A DNA stretch of 64,000 nt from an uncultured Spirochaeta sp. (GTDB lineage Bacteria > Spirochaetota > Spirochaetia > DSM-27196 > Alkalispirochaetaceae): the NCBI GenBank assembly GCA_913030605.1, contig CAJWEZ010000002.1, positions 1-64,000 on the forward strand. The letters run 5' to 3'. Position 1 is the stretch's first letter. Each line of letters opens with the position of its first letter. This document shows positions 1 through 8,161 of the stretch, in pieces. The translations under genes and the position numbers were made by a program. Below the pieces are notes generated by a model. That model was not told the DNA's origin, searched no databases, and saw nothing but the letters and a program-made list of their open reading frames with translations.

Positions 1-85
1 CGAATACTTCTTTCTTCGCATCCGTCACGCATTCCCCGGAGTTCGACGATGAACCGCAAAAAAGGCCGAGCGCAGGATACTCCTG

Positions 86-1606
86 GTGTATCCGAGGACT
101 CCGGACACCTACTGGAGCTACCGCCACGCGCTTGAGTTCGTGGGAAAGCGGGCGCTCATGCCGCCGCTCGGGCTTTTGACCGCCGCGGCGATCATGGGCG
201 ACGGGTTCGAGTACCGGCTCGTGGACATGAACGTGGAGCCGCTTGGCGAGGAAGATCTGGGGTGGGCGGACTACGTATTCGTGTCGGCGATGATCGTACA
301 GGCGGACTCCATGGTTGAGGTGATCGCGCGGTGCAACCGCGCCGGGGTACCCGTTGTCGCCGGTGGACCGTATCCCACATCGTGCCACGAGGAAATCGAC
401 GGGGTCGCTCATTTTGTTCTCGGCGAAGGGGAATGCACGATCCCTCAGTTCCGCAGGGACCTCCTGGCGGGGGAGCCGAAACCGCTGTATCCCGCCGGCG
501 AGCGTCCGGCGATCGATACCGTCCCGGTGCCGCGCTTCGATCTCTGCCGGATGTCGCTCTACGACACGATGCCGCTGCAGTTCTCGCGCGGCTGCCCCTT
601 TGACTGTGAGTTCTGTGACATCGTATCGCTGTTCGGGCACAGGGTGCGCACGAAGAGCGCTGACCAGTTCGTTCGCGAAATGGACGCGCTGTACGACCGG
701 GGATTTCGCGGCAACGTGTTTGTCGTGGACGACAACTTCATCGGGAACCGGAGGCTGGCCAAAGCGCTGCTCCGGCGCATCGGGTCGTGGCAAGCAGAAC
801 ACGGATACCCGTTCAGTTTCAGCACCGAAGCGAGCATCGATCTCGCCGATGACCGTGAGCTTCTGTCTCTCCTGGTAACGTGCGGTTTCACGATGGTCTT
901 CGTGGGGCTTGAGACACCGGTTGAGGCGTCCCTCCAGAGTGCCGGCAAGCACCAGAACCTTCGGGGAAACATGGTCGAAAAGGTGCGTCGGATTCAGAAT
1001 GCGGGAATTGAAGTCACCGCCGGATTCATTATCGGATTCGATTCCGACCCCGCGGATATCGCCACCCGGCAAATCGCGTTCATCCAGGAACTCGGTGTTC
1101 CGACGGCGATGGTCGGCCTGCTGCTGGCGCTTCCGAACACGAGACTCTGGGACCGACTGTCGAAGGAGGGGCGGATGCGATTCCGCTCAGGGGGCAACAA
1201 TACCCACACCAGCGAACTCAACTTTGTACCCAGGTTGCCTCAGACGACGCTCCTTGACGGGTACCGACGCGTACTGAAGACGATATACACCCCCCGGCGA
1301 TACTTTCAGCGCGCCCTGAGGCTGGTGATGTCGCTGCCGCGACGGTCGGCCACTCCGCATCGCTCCGCACCCCGGCGGATCTCGTGGAGCCAGGCGCGGG
1401 CGTTTCACCGTTCGTTGACCAGGCAGGGATCGTCCTCCTACGCGTTCTGGTACTGGCAGTTTCTGGTGCGCGCCGTGGCAGTGCGGCCTCGTCAAATCGT
1501 CACGGCTGTCACCCTGGCGGTTCGCGGTCACCACTTCTTCGTGATCACTGACAGACTGCGCCGTCCCTCGCGGTCGGAGGTCACGCCCGCCGAATCGGTG
1601 TCATGA
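86..1606 (+). CDS. B12-binding/radical SAM protein with DUF4070-type C-terminus, start out of frame
   Basis: The protein has a B12-binding-like Rossmann N-terminus (VYPRTPDTYWS, then PPLGLLTAAAIMG), followed by a radical SAM core with the 4Fe-4S motif C170-x3-C174-x2-C177 in RGCPFDCEFC. The C-terminal third resembles DUF4070 proteins. The in-frame open region begins at a GTG (86) with no ribosome binding site, and this cuts off the usual N-terminal strand. A good start (GGAG at 38-41, ATG at 49) lies in another frame. Removing one A from the run of six at 58-63 would join the two into a normal MNRKKAERRILLVYPRT start. Family members modify lipids or hopanoids, but the substrate cannot be read here. 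Function by family is reliable; the start is not. Confidence 0.85.
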   Translation: MYPRTPDTYWSYRHALEFVGKRALMPPLGLLTAAAIMGDGFEYRLVDMNVEPLGEEDLGWADYVFVSAMIVQADSMVEVIARCNRAGVPVVAGGPYPTSCHEEIDGVAHFVLGEGECTIPQFRRDLLAGEPKPLYPAGERPAIDTVPVPRFDLCRMSLYDTMPLQFSRGCPFDCEFCDIVSLFGHRVRTKSADQFVREMDALYDRGFRGNVFVVDDNFIGNRRLAKALLRRIGSWQAEHGYPFSFSTEASIDLADDRELLSLLVTCGFTMVFVGLETPVEASLQSAGKHQNLRGNMVEKVRRIQNAGIEVTAGFIIGFDSDPADIATRQIAFIQELGVPTAMVGLLLALPNTRLWDRLSKEGRMRFRSGGNNTHTSELNFVPRLPQTTLLDGYRRVLKTIYTPRRYFQRALRLVMSLPRRSATPHRSAPRRISWSQARAFHRSLTRQGSSSYAFWYWQFLVRAVAVRPRQIVTAVTLAVRGHHFFVITDRLRRPSRSEVTPAESVS

Positions 1607-1648
1607 TACACTCGTCGGTGGAGCCTGTTTCTTCAGGAGGGAGGCGCA

Positions 1649-1990
1649 GTGCAATACACCCCATCCCCGGTTGCCCAGCTCATGATCACGGTGATTCCGA
1701 TGGTCGGTATCGTCGTCGCGGGCGTTGTGGTGTTTTCCTTTCTGTTGTGGAACCACCGGCAGCGCATGGCGCAGATAGAACGGGGCCTCAACCCACCGCC
1801 GTTGATCGATCTCAAGAGATTCAGCCTGCTCCTCGGGCTGCTCGCCACCGCGGTCGGGCTCGTCCTGACGATCGTGATGCTCCTCGTGGAGCGCGGCGGC
1901 TACGGTCTGCTCGGCGGCCTCATTCCCTTCGCGGTCGGCGTGGGACTGCTGCTCTACTACCGGATCGCGGAAATCGACCGGGGCCGATGA
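1649..1990 (+). CDS. small membrane protein upstream of ECF sigma factor
   Basis: This 113-residue protein has one N-terminal membrane segment (about 11-35), a short charged loop (HRQRMAQIERGL) and two more hydrophobic segments (about 57-80 and 86-104). The pattern resembles DUF6249-type membrane proteins. GTG start with AGGAGG at 1635-1640. It overlaps the sigma factor start by ATGA, so it is the first gene of a three-gene operon with the sigma and anti-sigma genes. A role in sensing or modulating the sigma pathway is inference from position only. Confidence 0.7.
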   Translation: MQYTPSPVAQLMITVIPMVGIVVAGVVVFSFLLWNHRQRMAQIERGLNPPPLIDLKRFSLLLGLLATAVGLVLTIVMLLVERGGYGLLGGLIPFAVGVGLLLYYRIAEIDRGR

Positions 1991-2574
1991 GAGACGACGC
2001 CGGCCGCGATCAGGAGGATCTGGCGGCGATTCGATCGGTTTTGAACGGCCACCGGAACGCGTTTCGCGCCCTCGTGGAACGCTATCAGCCGGCGGTATCG
2101 GCCGTTGGACGGCGAACCCTCGCGGCGCGGGAAGACCGCATTGACTTCGTCCAGGACGTGTTTCTCAAAGCGTTTGCCCATCTGGGGCAATTCTCAGGCA
2201 CAGGACGATTCTACTCGTGGCTCATGCGGATCGCCTATACCACTGCGATCAACCGCAGTGCACGCGCGATTCCCGAGGTTGCCACGGATCCGGAGTTTCT
2301 TTCCCGGGTCTGGTACGCGGATCGGGAGCGGGAGCCGGATCGAACCACCGAGCGGAGAGCGCTGTGGGATGCAATCGTTGGGGAGATCGCGGGGCTTCCG
2401 GCGCAATTGGCGCTTTCGGTGGAGTTCTTTTTTGTGCTGGGCCTTCGGTACCGAGAGATCGCCGAAATGACCGGTGTACCGGTTAACACCCTCAAGTCTC
2501 ACATTCACCGTGCGCGATGCCTGTTGCGAGAGCGGCTGGACCGCTCACTGTGGGAGGACCAGTATGACGTGTAA
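1987..2574 (+). CDS. ECF-family RNA polymerase sigma factor
   Basis: This 195-residue protein has sigma region 2 (about 20-85, with RIDFVQDVFLKAFAHL and FYSWLMRIAYTTAINR) and region 4 with a helix-turn-helix (YREIAEMTGVPVNTLKSHIHRA, near 160-180). The ATG at 1987 overlaps the stop of the preceding gene. The frame is open far upstream, but that part is antisense-like and has no initiation signal. The next gene is a zinc-binding anti-sigma-like protein, the usual partner arrangement. The regulon cannot be read here. Confidence 0.9.
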   Translation: MRDDAGRDQEDLAAIRSVLNGHRNAFRALVERYQPAVSAVGRRTLAAREDRIDFVQDVFLKAFAHLGQFSGTGRFYSWLMRIAYTTAINRSARAIPEVATDPEFLSRVWYADREREPDRTTERRALWDAIVGEIAGLPAQLALSVEFFFVLGLRYREIAEMTGVPVNTLKSHIHRARCLLRERLDRSLWEDQYDV

Positions 2575-3034
2575 GGAAGCCCAAGACAGGGTTCTCACGC
2601 GGGACCAGGACGAATCGTTTGACGCGGCGGTACACGCCCATCTCCTGGCGTGCCCGAGATGTCGTCGCCTGGCGCAGAGGATCGCGGTTGCGGACGAGGT
2701 TCTCAGGCACACGTCCGCGGCGGACCCGGAGCAGGTGGACGCGGTAATGGCGACGATCGACAAAAACGGAGCGTTCCCGACGCGAGCACACTCGCTCCTC
2801 CGGTGGCTGCTCGGCGGGGCTTTGCTCCTGACGGCGCTTCCGGTGGTGCGCCACAGCGACCCGTTCCGGTTTCTGCTTGGGAGTGGGCTGGGACCCCGCG
2901 TGGACCTGTCGGTGACCGTTGCTATCGGAAGCGGCCTTGTGGTCTACATGGCGATCTTTGTGGCTGCCCACGGCGATCGCCTGGACGCGATGATCCGCAA
3001 CCTGCCGAGTCGACGCATCTTCAGGGAGCGATAG
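2564..3034 (+). CDS. anti-sigma factor-like protein with zinc-finger HC2 motif
   Basis: This 156-residue protein begins with an anti-sigma zinc-binding domain: C3, then H26-x3-C30-x2-C33. Two hydrophobic segments follow (about 84-102 and 118-140), placing the N-terminus in the cytoplasm and anchoring the protein in the membrane. It overlaps the sigma gene by 11 bases, which implies translational coupling. By family it should bind and hold the ECF sigma factor encoded just upstream. The release signal is unknown. Confidence 0.85.
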   Translation: MTCKEAQDRVLTRDQDESFDAAVHAHLLACPRCRRLAQRIAVADEVLRHTSAADPEQVDAVMATIDKNGAFPTRAHSLLRWLLGGALLLTALPVVRHSDPFRFLLGSGLGPRVDLSVTVAIGSGLVVYMAIFVAAHGDRLDAMIRNLPSRRIFRER

Positions 3035-3041
3035 GCGCATC

Positions 3042-3851
3042 CTACACGCGGCCGACGAGCCGTCCGATTCGCTCGGTTCCCTGTGCCTTGTACCACCCGT
3101 CACGGGCGTTGTAGTACAGATACCAGGTGCCGTCCGGGGCTTGCCGGCAATCGCAGGCGTACACATGGCTCGCCCTCCAGCCGTCGGACGGGGCGAGCAC
3201 GCCGGGGAGATCGTCGTCTACCGGATCGATCACCGGATGGGGGCGGCCGGTAAACGGACCGTCCGGCGATGCCCCATCGGCACACCCGATATACCGGGGT
3301 TCCGAGAACCCGCAGTCGGGGACGTAGGCGAGGGAGGCCGAAAAGTAGAGGCGGAAGGCGTTGGGCTGGTCGTGGGTCGTCGGAAGAGGAACCAGACAGG
3401 GGTTGGAGACCGACGTGCCGAGCTCCGCGTCCACCGCCCATTCCGGTTCGCTCGCCAAAAGCGGCCTCGCTCCCGACCAGTGCACGAGATCGGGGGAGGA
3501 CCGCATCTCAAGCCGGCTCCGCCAGCGCGGCGGGCGCGGCAGAATCTGGGCGACGACGGCGAAGGGTCGGTACTTCTCGTAGGAGAGGTTGAACGCCCCG
3601 TCGACACGACGACAAAACGGACGCATCGCGTTTCGTACCGCCATGCCCCGATCGACCCAACTCACGCCGTCTTCAGACTCGTAGCGATGAATACCCCACA
3701 CCGTGTGCGCAAACAGCACCCAGTTTCCGTTGGGTGTCTCCGACGGAAAGAGGACGGTTGGATCGGCCAGAACCGGACTGGTGCGAGCCGGCTCGATGAG
3801 CGGCAGACCGTCGTCCTCCCATCGGATGTTCAGGAAATCGTGAATGGTCAT
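3042..3851 (-). CDS. five-bladed beta-propeller glycoside hydrolase-like protein (GH43/GH130 type)
   Basis: This 269-residue protein contains repeated propeller signatures (ESEDGVSWVDRGM, SSPDLVHWSGARPLL, ADGASPDGPF, APDGTWYLYYNARDG) typical of GH43, GH32 and GH130-like folds. The acidic residue after LADPTV and a glutamate in ASEPEWAVDAE could be catalytic. Start taken at MTIHDF; the frame stays open 17 codons further up without a recognisable signal. No signal peptide is evident, so it may act on cytoplasmic oligosaccharides. It converges on the sigma/anti-sigma operon. Substrate unknown. Confidence 0.65.
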   Translation of the reverse strand: MTIHDFLNIRWEDDGLPLIEPARTSPVLADPTVLFPSETPNGNWVLFAHTVWGIHRYESEDGVSWVDRGMAVRNAMRPFCRRVDGAFNLSYEKYRPFAVVAQILPRPPRWRSRLEMRSSPDLVHWSGARPLLASEPEWAVDAELGTSVSNPCLVPLPTTHDQPNAFRLYFSASLAYVPDCGFSEPRYIGCADGASPDGPFTGRPHPVIDPVDDDLPGVLAPSDGWRASHVYACDCRQAPDGTWYLYYNARDGWYKAQGTERIGRLVGRV

Positions 3852-3987
3852 CGTGATTGTCCCACAGACCCATATGATACGGGGCCCAATCCCACCCCGC
3901 AAGCCGGGGGTCGCGCCGGGACTCGCTGCACGCCGGCGTTCTCGGGTGGATCTGAGAGGGCCGGCTCCCCGAACGCGAAACCCGTGG

Positions 3988-3993
3988 TACGAT
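3988..3993 (+). promoter_or_regulatory. -10 box of leaderless STAS-like gene, copy 1
   Basis: TACGAT ends seven bases before the ATG at 4001, so transcription should begin at or next to the start codon. There is no Shine-Dalgarno sequence. This spacing decides between the two in-frame ATGs (3992 and 4001) in favour of 4001. Confidence 0.55.
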
Positions 3994-4000
3994 GCCAGCC

Positions 4001-4381
4001 ATGCACGGTCTACGCCACGACGTACGACTGTCCCACGACGGGCTGTACATCATTGTTGAACTTGAAGGCACCATCGACCATGAGAACGCACGACACTTTA
4101 CCGACGAGATGGCTCACATGGTTATCGAAACCGGGATCCACCGAGTGTTGGTCGACGCCAGACAGGCGCGAAATGGTGCCACGATTCGAGATAATCTGCT
4201 GTTCGCCCGACCGCGAGAGATGGCGGCAGATCCCGTGCTAAAGAAGATACTCCGCGTGATCCTGGTGGATGAGGCTGACCGGAGCCACGATCTGGTGGTG
4301 AAGGCGTTGAGACTGAAAGGTCACAACGTGGTGATTTCGCGGGACGAGACGCACGCGATCGGGATTTTGACGGGGGAGTGA
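4001..4381 (+). CDS. STAS-like small alpha/beta protein, paralogue 1 of 4
   Basis: This 126-residue protein has alternating strands and helices resembling STAS/SpoIIAA-type folds: YIIVELEG, a helix, RVLVDARQARN, RVILVDEADRSHD, then KGHNVVISRDETHAIGILTG. The signature DRSHD-x4-AL-x2-KGHN-x-x-I-x-x-DE is shared with the genes at 8983, 9507 and 10066. The first 30 codons are nearly identical in DNA to the copy at 10066, pointing to recent duplication. The start is fixed by a paralogous ATG and a -10 box seven bases upstream. Function unknown; an anti-sigma antagonist or signalling role is only a guess from the fold. Confidence 0.75.
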   Translation: MHGLRHDVRLSHDGLYIIVELEGTIDHENARHFTDEMAHMVIETGIHRVLVDARQARNGATIRDNLLFARPREMAADPVLKKILRVILVDEADRSHDLVVKALRLKGHNVVISRDETHAIGILTGE

Positions 4382-4383
4382 GG

Positions 4384-4402
4384 GGGGAGCGCCGCGTTCC
4401 CC
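4384..4402. terminator. possible hairpin between convergent genes
   Basis: The 21-base gap between the two convergent stops holds an imperfect GC-rich inverted repeat (GGGGAGCGC paired with GCGTTCCCC, one mismatch). It has no clear T-run. It may limit readthrough in both directions. Confidence 0.3.
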
Positions 4403-4717
4403 TTACAACGCCGACTTCACGCGCGACCGGAGGAGTTCCTTGCTGGGCCAGCCTTTGCCGTCGTTCTCCTGGTACCTGCGGCACGCCATGACACCGTCCC
4501 CCTCGTAGTCCTCGAGGTCGCGGTCGTTGATCCTGATCGTTGGTGAGCCGGCGAAATGGAGTTCCCGGGCGCGATCCGGGTCCTCCACCGCGACAAGGCG
4601 TACCGCGGCGTCGACCTTTTCCTCCACCAGAACATCGAGGATATCGTCCCATGCCTGCCGGTAGGACGGGCACCCGTCGAAATACAGGAGGTCGATCGTC
4701 AGCTGCGTAGAAATCAT
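4403..4717 (-). CDS. thioredoxin-fold-like protein with single N-terminal Cys-Pro
   Basis: This 104-residue protein starts with a strand, then YFDGCPSY, and later carries GSPTIRINDRDL, the cis-proline region of a thioredoxin fold. This matches small proteins related to the DF-family (seleno)proteins and to thioredoxin-like domains next to mercury and arsenic genes. Only one cysteine is in the active-site loop, with another later (VMACRRYQ). No metal-resistance genes are nearby. The start has AGGAG about ten bases upstream. Redox role is inferred from the fold only. Confidence 0.6.
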   Translation of the reverse strand: MISTQLTIDLLYFDGCPSYRQAWDDILDVLVEEKVDAAVRLVAVEDPDRARELHFAGSPTIRINDRDLEDYEGDGVMACRRYQENDGKGWPSKELLRSRVKSAL

Positions 4718-4969
4718 GTCGTTGTGCTCCTGCTCGATACCCTAACGGTTCCCGGTGCCGCTGAAAAGATGCCCTGCGGCGAATCTGCCGGTACGCGGCA
4801 CGCGTATTCCCCGGACGCCGCAGTTGTTCCCGTAGAGGTCGTCGAAAGGATGATCCAGGACGCGGGCTGTGAACGGCTGGGCGACTGCGCGCGGGAGCGA
4901 CGCCCGATAGTCTGTTCCGACGCTCGACAGCGCCCGCCGGTCGTGCAAGAGTCACATCGGAGGTATTCC

Positions 4970-5625
4970 TTGGCCATAGACAGACAGATCCTTCGGTTTC
5001 CCGAGCTCGACCCGCCCTACGACGAGGCGCTCCGGCAGGCCGTCGACTACCTCGATGGCAGATATGATATCGAGGCGCTGATCGCGTGCGGAACGATCAT
5101 CCGCGGCGCACCGGATCCGCGCAGCGACCTCGACGTGTACGTCGTCTCACCGCGCACATGCTGACGACGGGATTCGTCATGTATGATCCCGACGCAACGA
5201 TGGCATCGCTCCGTCGTGAAGGGCAGGGGGTGCTCGCTGATCCTCCGGTTGCTCCGGAGGACACCACCCTGACTCGATACAGGATTGCCGCGATGTATGA
5301 GGACGCGATTGACGTTATCGATCGTGATCCCCATACGGCTCGAGTGTTCCTCCACGGCACCCTGTGGCAGACACTCATCCACTTTTTCCGTGTGCAACCC
5401 CCGTTCATCCCGCGAACCAAAGGCCTTCTGTCCACGCTCCGTGATATCGATCCTGAGCTCCACGGACGTGTGACCGACGCGCTGACCGCCCACGACACAA
5501 TGACTGCAGCGGAGTCGATCGGACGTGTCCTGGACGTGGTGATAGGAGCCCGTGGTTTCTTTGAGTGGGAAACCGACGAGGAGCACCTCTTGCCGCCAGG
5601 TGAGGGGTCGTCCAATGACCGATAA
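4970..5625 (+). pseudogene. nucleotidyltransferase-like gene with internal deletion and frameshift
   Basis: The 5' part starts at TTG 4970, behind GGAGG at 4959-4963. It encodes an MNT-type nucleotidyltransferase N-terminus (ACGTIIRGAPDPRSDLDVYVV, the G-S/T-x-R-G...SDxD pattern) and stops at 5164. The matching C-terminal part continues in another frame from about 5148 (TAHMLTTGFVMYDPDATM, then helical domain) to 5625. In intact relatives about 40-50 residues separate these two blocks, so the palm region has been deleted with a shift of frame. A short open frame starting at 5614 (MTDNDMKSMSDEYDRSVA) overlaps the end and may be the stump of a partner gene. Confidence 0.65.
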
Positions 5626-5838
5626 CGACATGAAGAGCATGAGTGACGAGTACGATCGGTCCGTCGCCTGACACGCTCCCTGTTCGGACGTGCGAAGACG
5701 GTTTCCAGGGGGCGGTCCTTGTTTCGTGCAACTCCGAACCCGGGGGGAAGGGGAGTTCGGCGATTTGTGTCCGGGGCGGTGCAATGTTGGCAGGCCATCC
5801 CCAACCGTTGTAAAAAAAAGATAGGTGAAGGGGATATC

Positions 5839-6093
5839 ATGGCAACGTTGATCATACGGAACCTCGACGACGATCTGAAATCCCGTCTACGGATTCGTGC
5901 CACCCGACATGATCACTCGATGGAAGAGGAAGCGCGGTCGATCCTCCGAACGGTATTGTTGGATTCGGAGAACCGCGAGGAGTCGACCGGTATCGGAACA
6001 CGTATTCGGAATCGACTCAAAGACATCGGCGAGGTTGAGTTGGATCTTCCCCGGAGAACCGAGATACCGCGGGCACCAGAGCATCTGCAGTGA
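5839..6093 (+). CDS. FitA/VapB-type ribbon-helix-helix antitoxin
   Basis: This 84-residue protein has an N-terminal Arc-type RHH domain (MATLIIRNLDDDLKSRLRI, then SMEEEARSILR), the usual DNA-binding half of FitA-like antitoxins, and a C-terminal tail that would bind a PIN toxin. AAGGGG lies before the ATG at 5839. The toxin reading frame overlaps its stop codon (GTG at 6090) but is broken, so the antitoxin is an orphan. Confidence 0.8.
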   Translation: MATLIIRNLDDDLKSRLRIRATRHDHSMEEEARSILRTVLLDSENREESTGIGTRIRNRLKDIGEVELDLPRRTEIPRAPEHLQ

Positions 6094-6372
6094 TCGTTTG
6101 AGATACGACCGTGGTCTCAGAGATCATGAAGCGGGACCCGTATCCTTGTGTTCGACGCGGATTCCGCTGTCGAGTATGCTGCGCTTGTGGTCGATCGTGA
6201 GGCCGCGGGACTTCCAACATCTATGGCGGACGCGCAGATTGAGGGAATCTATCGAACTCGTCGGTGCACGTTGGCCACACGTAATGTCAGGGACTTCCAT
6301 CGAACCGGTACAACGGTCCCAACTCCATGGAATGATGCTGGTCAGATAGATCATGAGAGTACCCACCGATAG
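6090..6372 (+). pseudogene. FitB-type PIN-domain toxin, broken by nonsense codon and internal deletion
   Basis: The frame beginning at GTG 6090 reads VIV-stop-DTTVVSEIMKRDPYP, clearly the N-terminal strand and first aspartate of a FitB PIN toxin with TGA as its fourth codon (6099-6101). After about 6145 the sequence jumps in a different frame to the C-terminal half (FDADSAVEYAALVVDREA, SMADAQIEGIYR, TLATRNVRDF). This retains the later acidic residues but not the middle third. The toxin is therefore dead. Confidence 0.75.
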
Positions 6373-6583
6373 ACATCCCACTCATCCCGGAGCAGTGCTC
6401 CTTGACGAGTTTTTGCGTCCAATGGGAAACCCGGCCGAAGAAGTCGAATGGCTAATCGATGCGCGAAACCCCTTGGATTCGGAAGAAGCAGCGAAACTGT
6501 TCGAATACCTGGGTACCAGCACAGGGTTCTGGTTGAGTCTACAGCGGCGGTATGCTCGGCTTCGCGGGCGTCAACGGCGTTGA
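6353..6583 (+). pseudogene. HigA-family antitoxin remnant lacking its helix-turn-helix core
   Basis: The product opens with the HigA signature (THPGAVLLDEFLRPMG) and closes with its signature (AAKLFEYLGTSTGFWLSLQRRY). The central recognition helices (normally an LTQxELA...V...N.I..GRR block) are replaced by a short unrelated stretch. At 76 residues it is shorter than usual HigA proteins (about 95). It overlaps the end of the PIN remnant. DNA binding is probably lost and no HigB is seen. Confidence 0.6.
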
Positions 6584-6677
6584 CGTGTTCCCGGCGGACT
6601 CCGCCGGACTCGCACTTCGACCCGTCCGTTGAAACTGGGGCGGTTCAAAACCGGTTTTCGTCTTGGTCACTTGGCAC

Positions 6678-7418
6678 TCAGAACCCGGAATCGGCCCAAC
6701 CCGTTTTCTTGGCACACGCGGGACAGAACGGATTCGCTTTCGACACGTCAGCTGGTCTGCCGCACATATGGCACACGCGCTCTTGGTAGTAAGGGTTGCC
6801 CCACTGCGACCATTCAGAATAGCAGCTCGGACACAGAAACCGGTATGTCGAGAGTTCGAGGGGAGCGCTGCAACGGATGCAGAATCCGGCCGACTGGTTT
6901 GTCGGCACCGGTGTCCCGGAAAGGCCCGACCTGTTCGCGCGGGCGCGTTCGAACCAGGGCACAGTGAAACCATCAGGAAGATGTCCGACCCATCCTGATT
7001 CAGGCTGCGATTCCAGGATATCGCCGATGATGACCTCTTGTAGGAACTGCTTTGCGCTCGGAACCGAGTCGAACATGTACCCGACTTCGTAGTTCATCTC
7101 TTTGGAATAGTCGTAAAGGTTCATTGACGTGATGATCGCCTGCCGCTCGTTCAGGTACAGCTTCGTATGGAGGTTTCTAACGAGAAAGACGGAGAAGCCG
7201 AAGTCTTCATGCAGGAGTTCTGCCATCGAAACGTTCTTTGGTTCGTCCCTGAGAATGACCACCACTGGCTTCTCCGCCTGACTGGCGCTAGCGAATGCTT
7301 TGAGAAGGTGGGGCCATGGCTGAAAGTACGGCGAGACGAGGTAGACGCACTTCTTGGCGTTTCGAATGATGTCGACGATTTCTCCGGAGAGCTGATGGTT
7401 CTTCAACAAACGGTTCAC
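6678..7418 (-). CDS. phospholipase D-like protein with two C-terminal zinc ribbons
   Basis: The first ~150 residues form a PLD-superfamily half-domain: VYLVSPYFQP early, then LHTKLYL with H84 and K86 of the HxK motif, then ITSMNLYDYS. The usual aspartate four residues after the lysine is not present (glutamate follows). The C-terminus carries two CxxC...CxxC zinc ribbons (CIRCSAPLE...CPSC and CHMCGRPAD...CPAC). Such proteins often dimerise to form one nuclease or lipase site. GTG start with AGAGGAAG upstream. It precedes nothing and follows a membrane protein gene on the same strand. Nuclease function is family-based inference. Confidence 0.7.
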   Translation of the reverse strand: MNRLLKNHQLSGEIVDIIRNAKKCVYLVSPYFQPWPHLLKAFASASQAEKPVVVILRDEPKNVSMAELLHEDFGFSVFLVRNLHTKLYLNERQAIITSMNLYDYSKEMNYEVGYMFDSVPSAKQFLQEVIIGDILESQPESGWVGHLPDGFTVPWFERARANRSGLSGTPVPTNQSAGFCIRCSAPLELSTYRFLCPSCYSEWSQWGNPYYQERVCHMCGRPADVSKANPFCPACAKKTGWADSGF

Positions 7419-7454
7419 GATGCTTCCTCTTGATTGATGTGGCTTGTCGGTTGT

Positions 7455-8126
7455 CTATCGGGTCTCACCTGCCTGTTGGATCATCCGGTCCAACGCCGGC
7501 AGCAGGTGATGTTTCGCAGCCTTGCGAGCCGCATTGACTGAATTCGGATCCCTCCTGGTGTGCCTGAGCTTGTGATTCACGTGCGCGATCTCGCCGTAAA
7601 TGACAGACGGTGTCTGTCCATTCCACGAATAGAGGTACGTGTTATTGAGTTCGCCCAAGGTGGCGTCACTGGGAGCATCAATCCCGTGTAGCTTCAGCAA
7701 CTCGAGAACCTTGATCCTTAGGACCTCAATGGTCCGATCCGCTTTCTGAAGGTCTTTTCTGAACGCCTCGATCGCCCGCGGGTTCTTTCCGTGGTTCGCA
7801 CTACGAGACACCACACGCATCACCATTCGCTGGCCCGAGTCGGTATCGACGAACTCGAACGAATCCAACGTTCTGATCAGGCGGTCTGTGTCGATCGTCG
7901 AATCGCTTCCGATAGCAATGAAGCTGACGAAGCGGCCCCACAGCGGGAAGGTGAGGAACGCAAAGAGAATGATCGCCGGCGTATCGAAGGTGATCGATGG
8001 TGCGACGAAGTGGAGCCCAAGTGCCGCGGCAGACACACTCACGAGACCGATGATCGACCAGCGATCCCAGTGAGTGATCCGCGCATCCGTTTTCGACCCA
8101 TTCCCCGTGTTTTGTTCCTCGCCCAT
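7455..8126 (-). CDS. hypothetical protein with two membrane segments
   Basis: This 223-residue protein starts at the second of two close ATGs, six bases after AGGAGG. It has two hydrophobic segments near residues 24-42 and 47-70 and then a soluble, mostly helical, charged region with several conserved-looking tryptophan and tyrosine residues (LNNTYLYSWNGQTPSVIYGE). No family recognised. It ends 37 bases before the PLD-like gene on the same strand, so the two may be co-transcribed. Confidence 0.6.
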   Translation of the reverse strand: MGEEQNTGNGSKTDARITHWDRWSIIGLVSVSAAALGLHFVAPSITFDTPAIILFAFLTFPLWGRFVSFIAIGSDSTIDTDRLIRTLDSFEFVDTDSGQRMVMRVVSRSANHGKNPRAIEAFRKDLQKADRTIEVLRIKVLELLKLHGIDAPSDATLGELNNTYLYSWNGQTPSVIYGEIAHVNHKLRHTRRDPNSVNAARKAAKHHLLPALDRMIQQAGETR

Positions 8127-8161
8127 GGACATCCTCCTGAATCGGTATCCGGAACGATCTT

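Noticed and set aside
1603-1986. Extended N-terminus of the sigma factor
   Set aside because: The frame is open but overlaps a membrane protein gene with a good ribosome binding site. The extra residues are Arg/Pro-rich and unlike sigma factors. The ATG at 1987 overlaps the previous stop.
3141-4241. 366-codon open frame antisense to the glycosidase and continuing into the first STAS-like gene
   Set aside because: It mirrors the codon pattern of the minus-strand gene, is Arg/Gly/Pro-rich and has no start signal or family.
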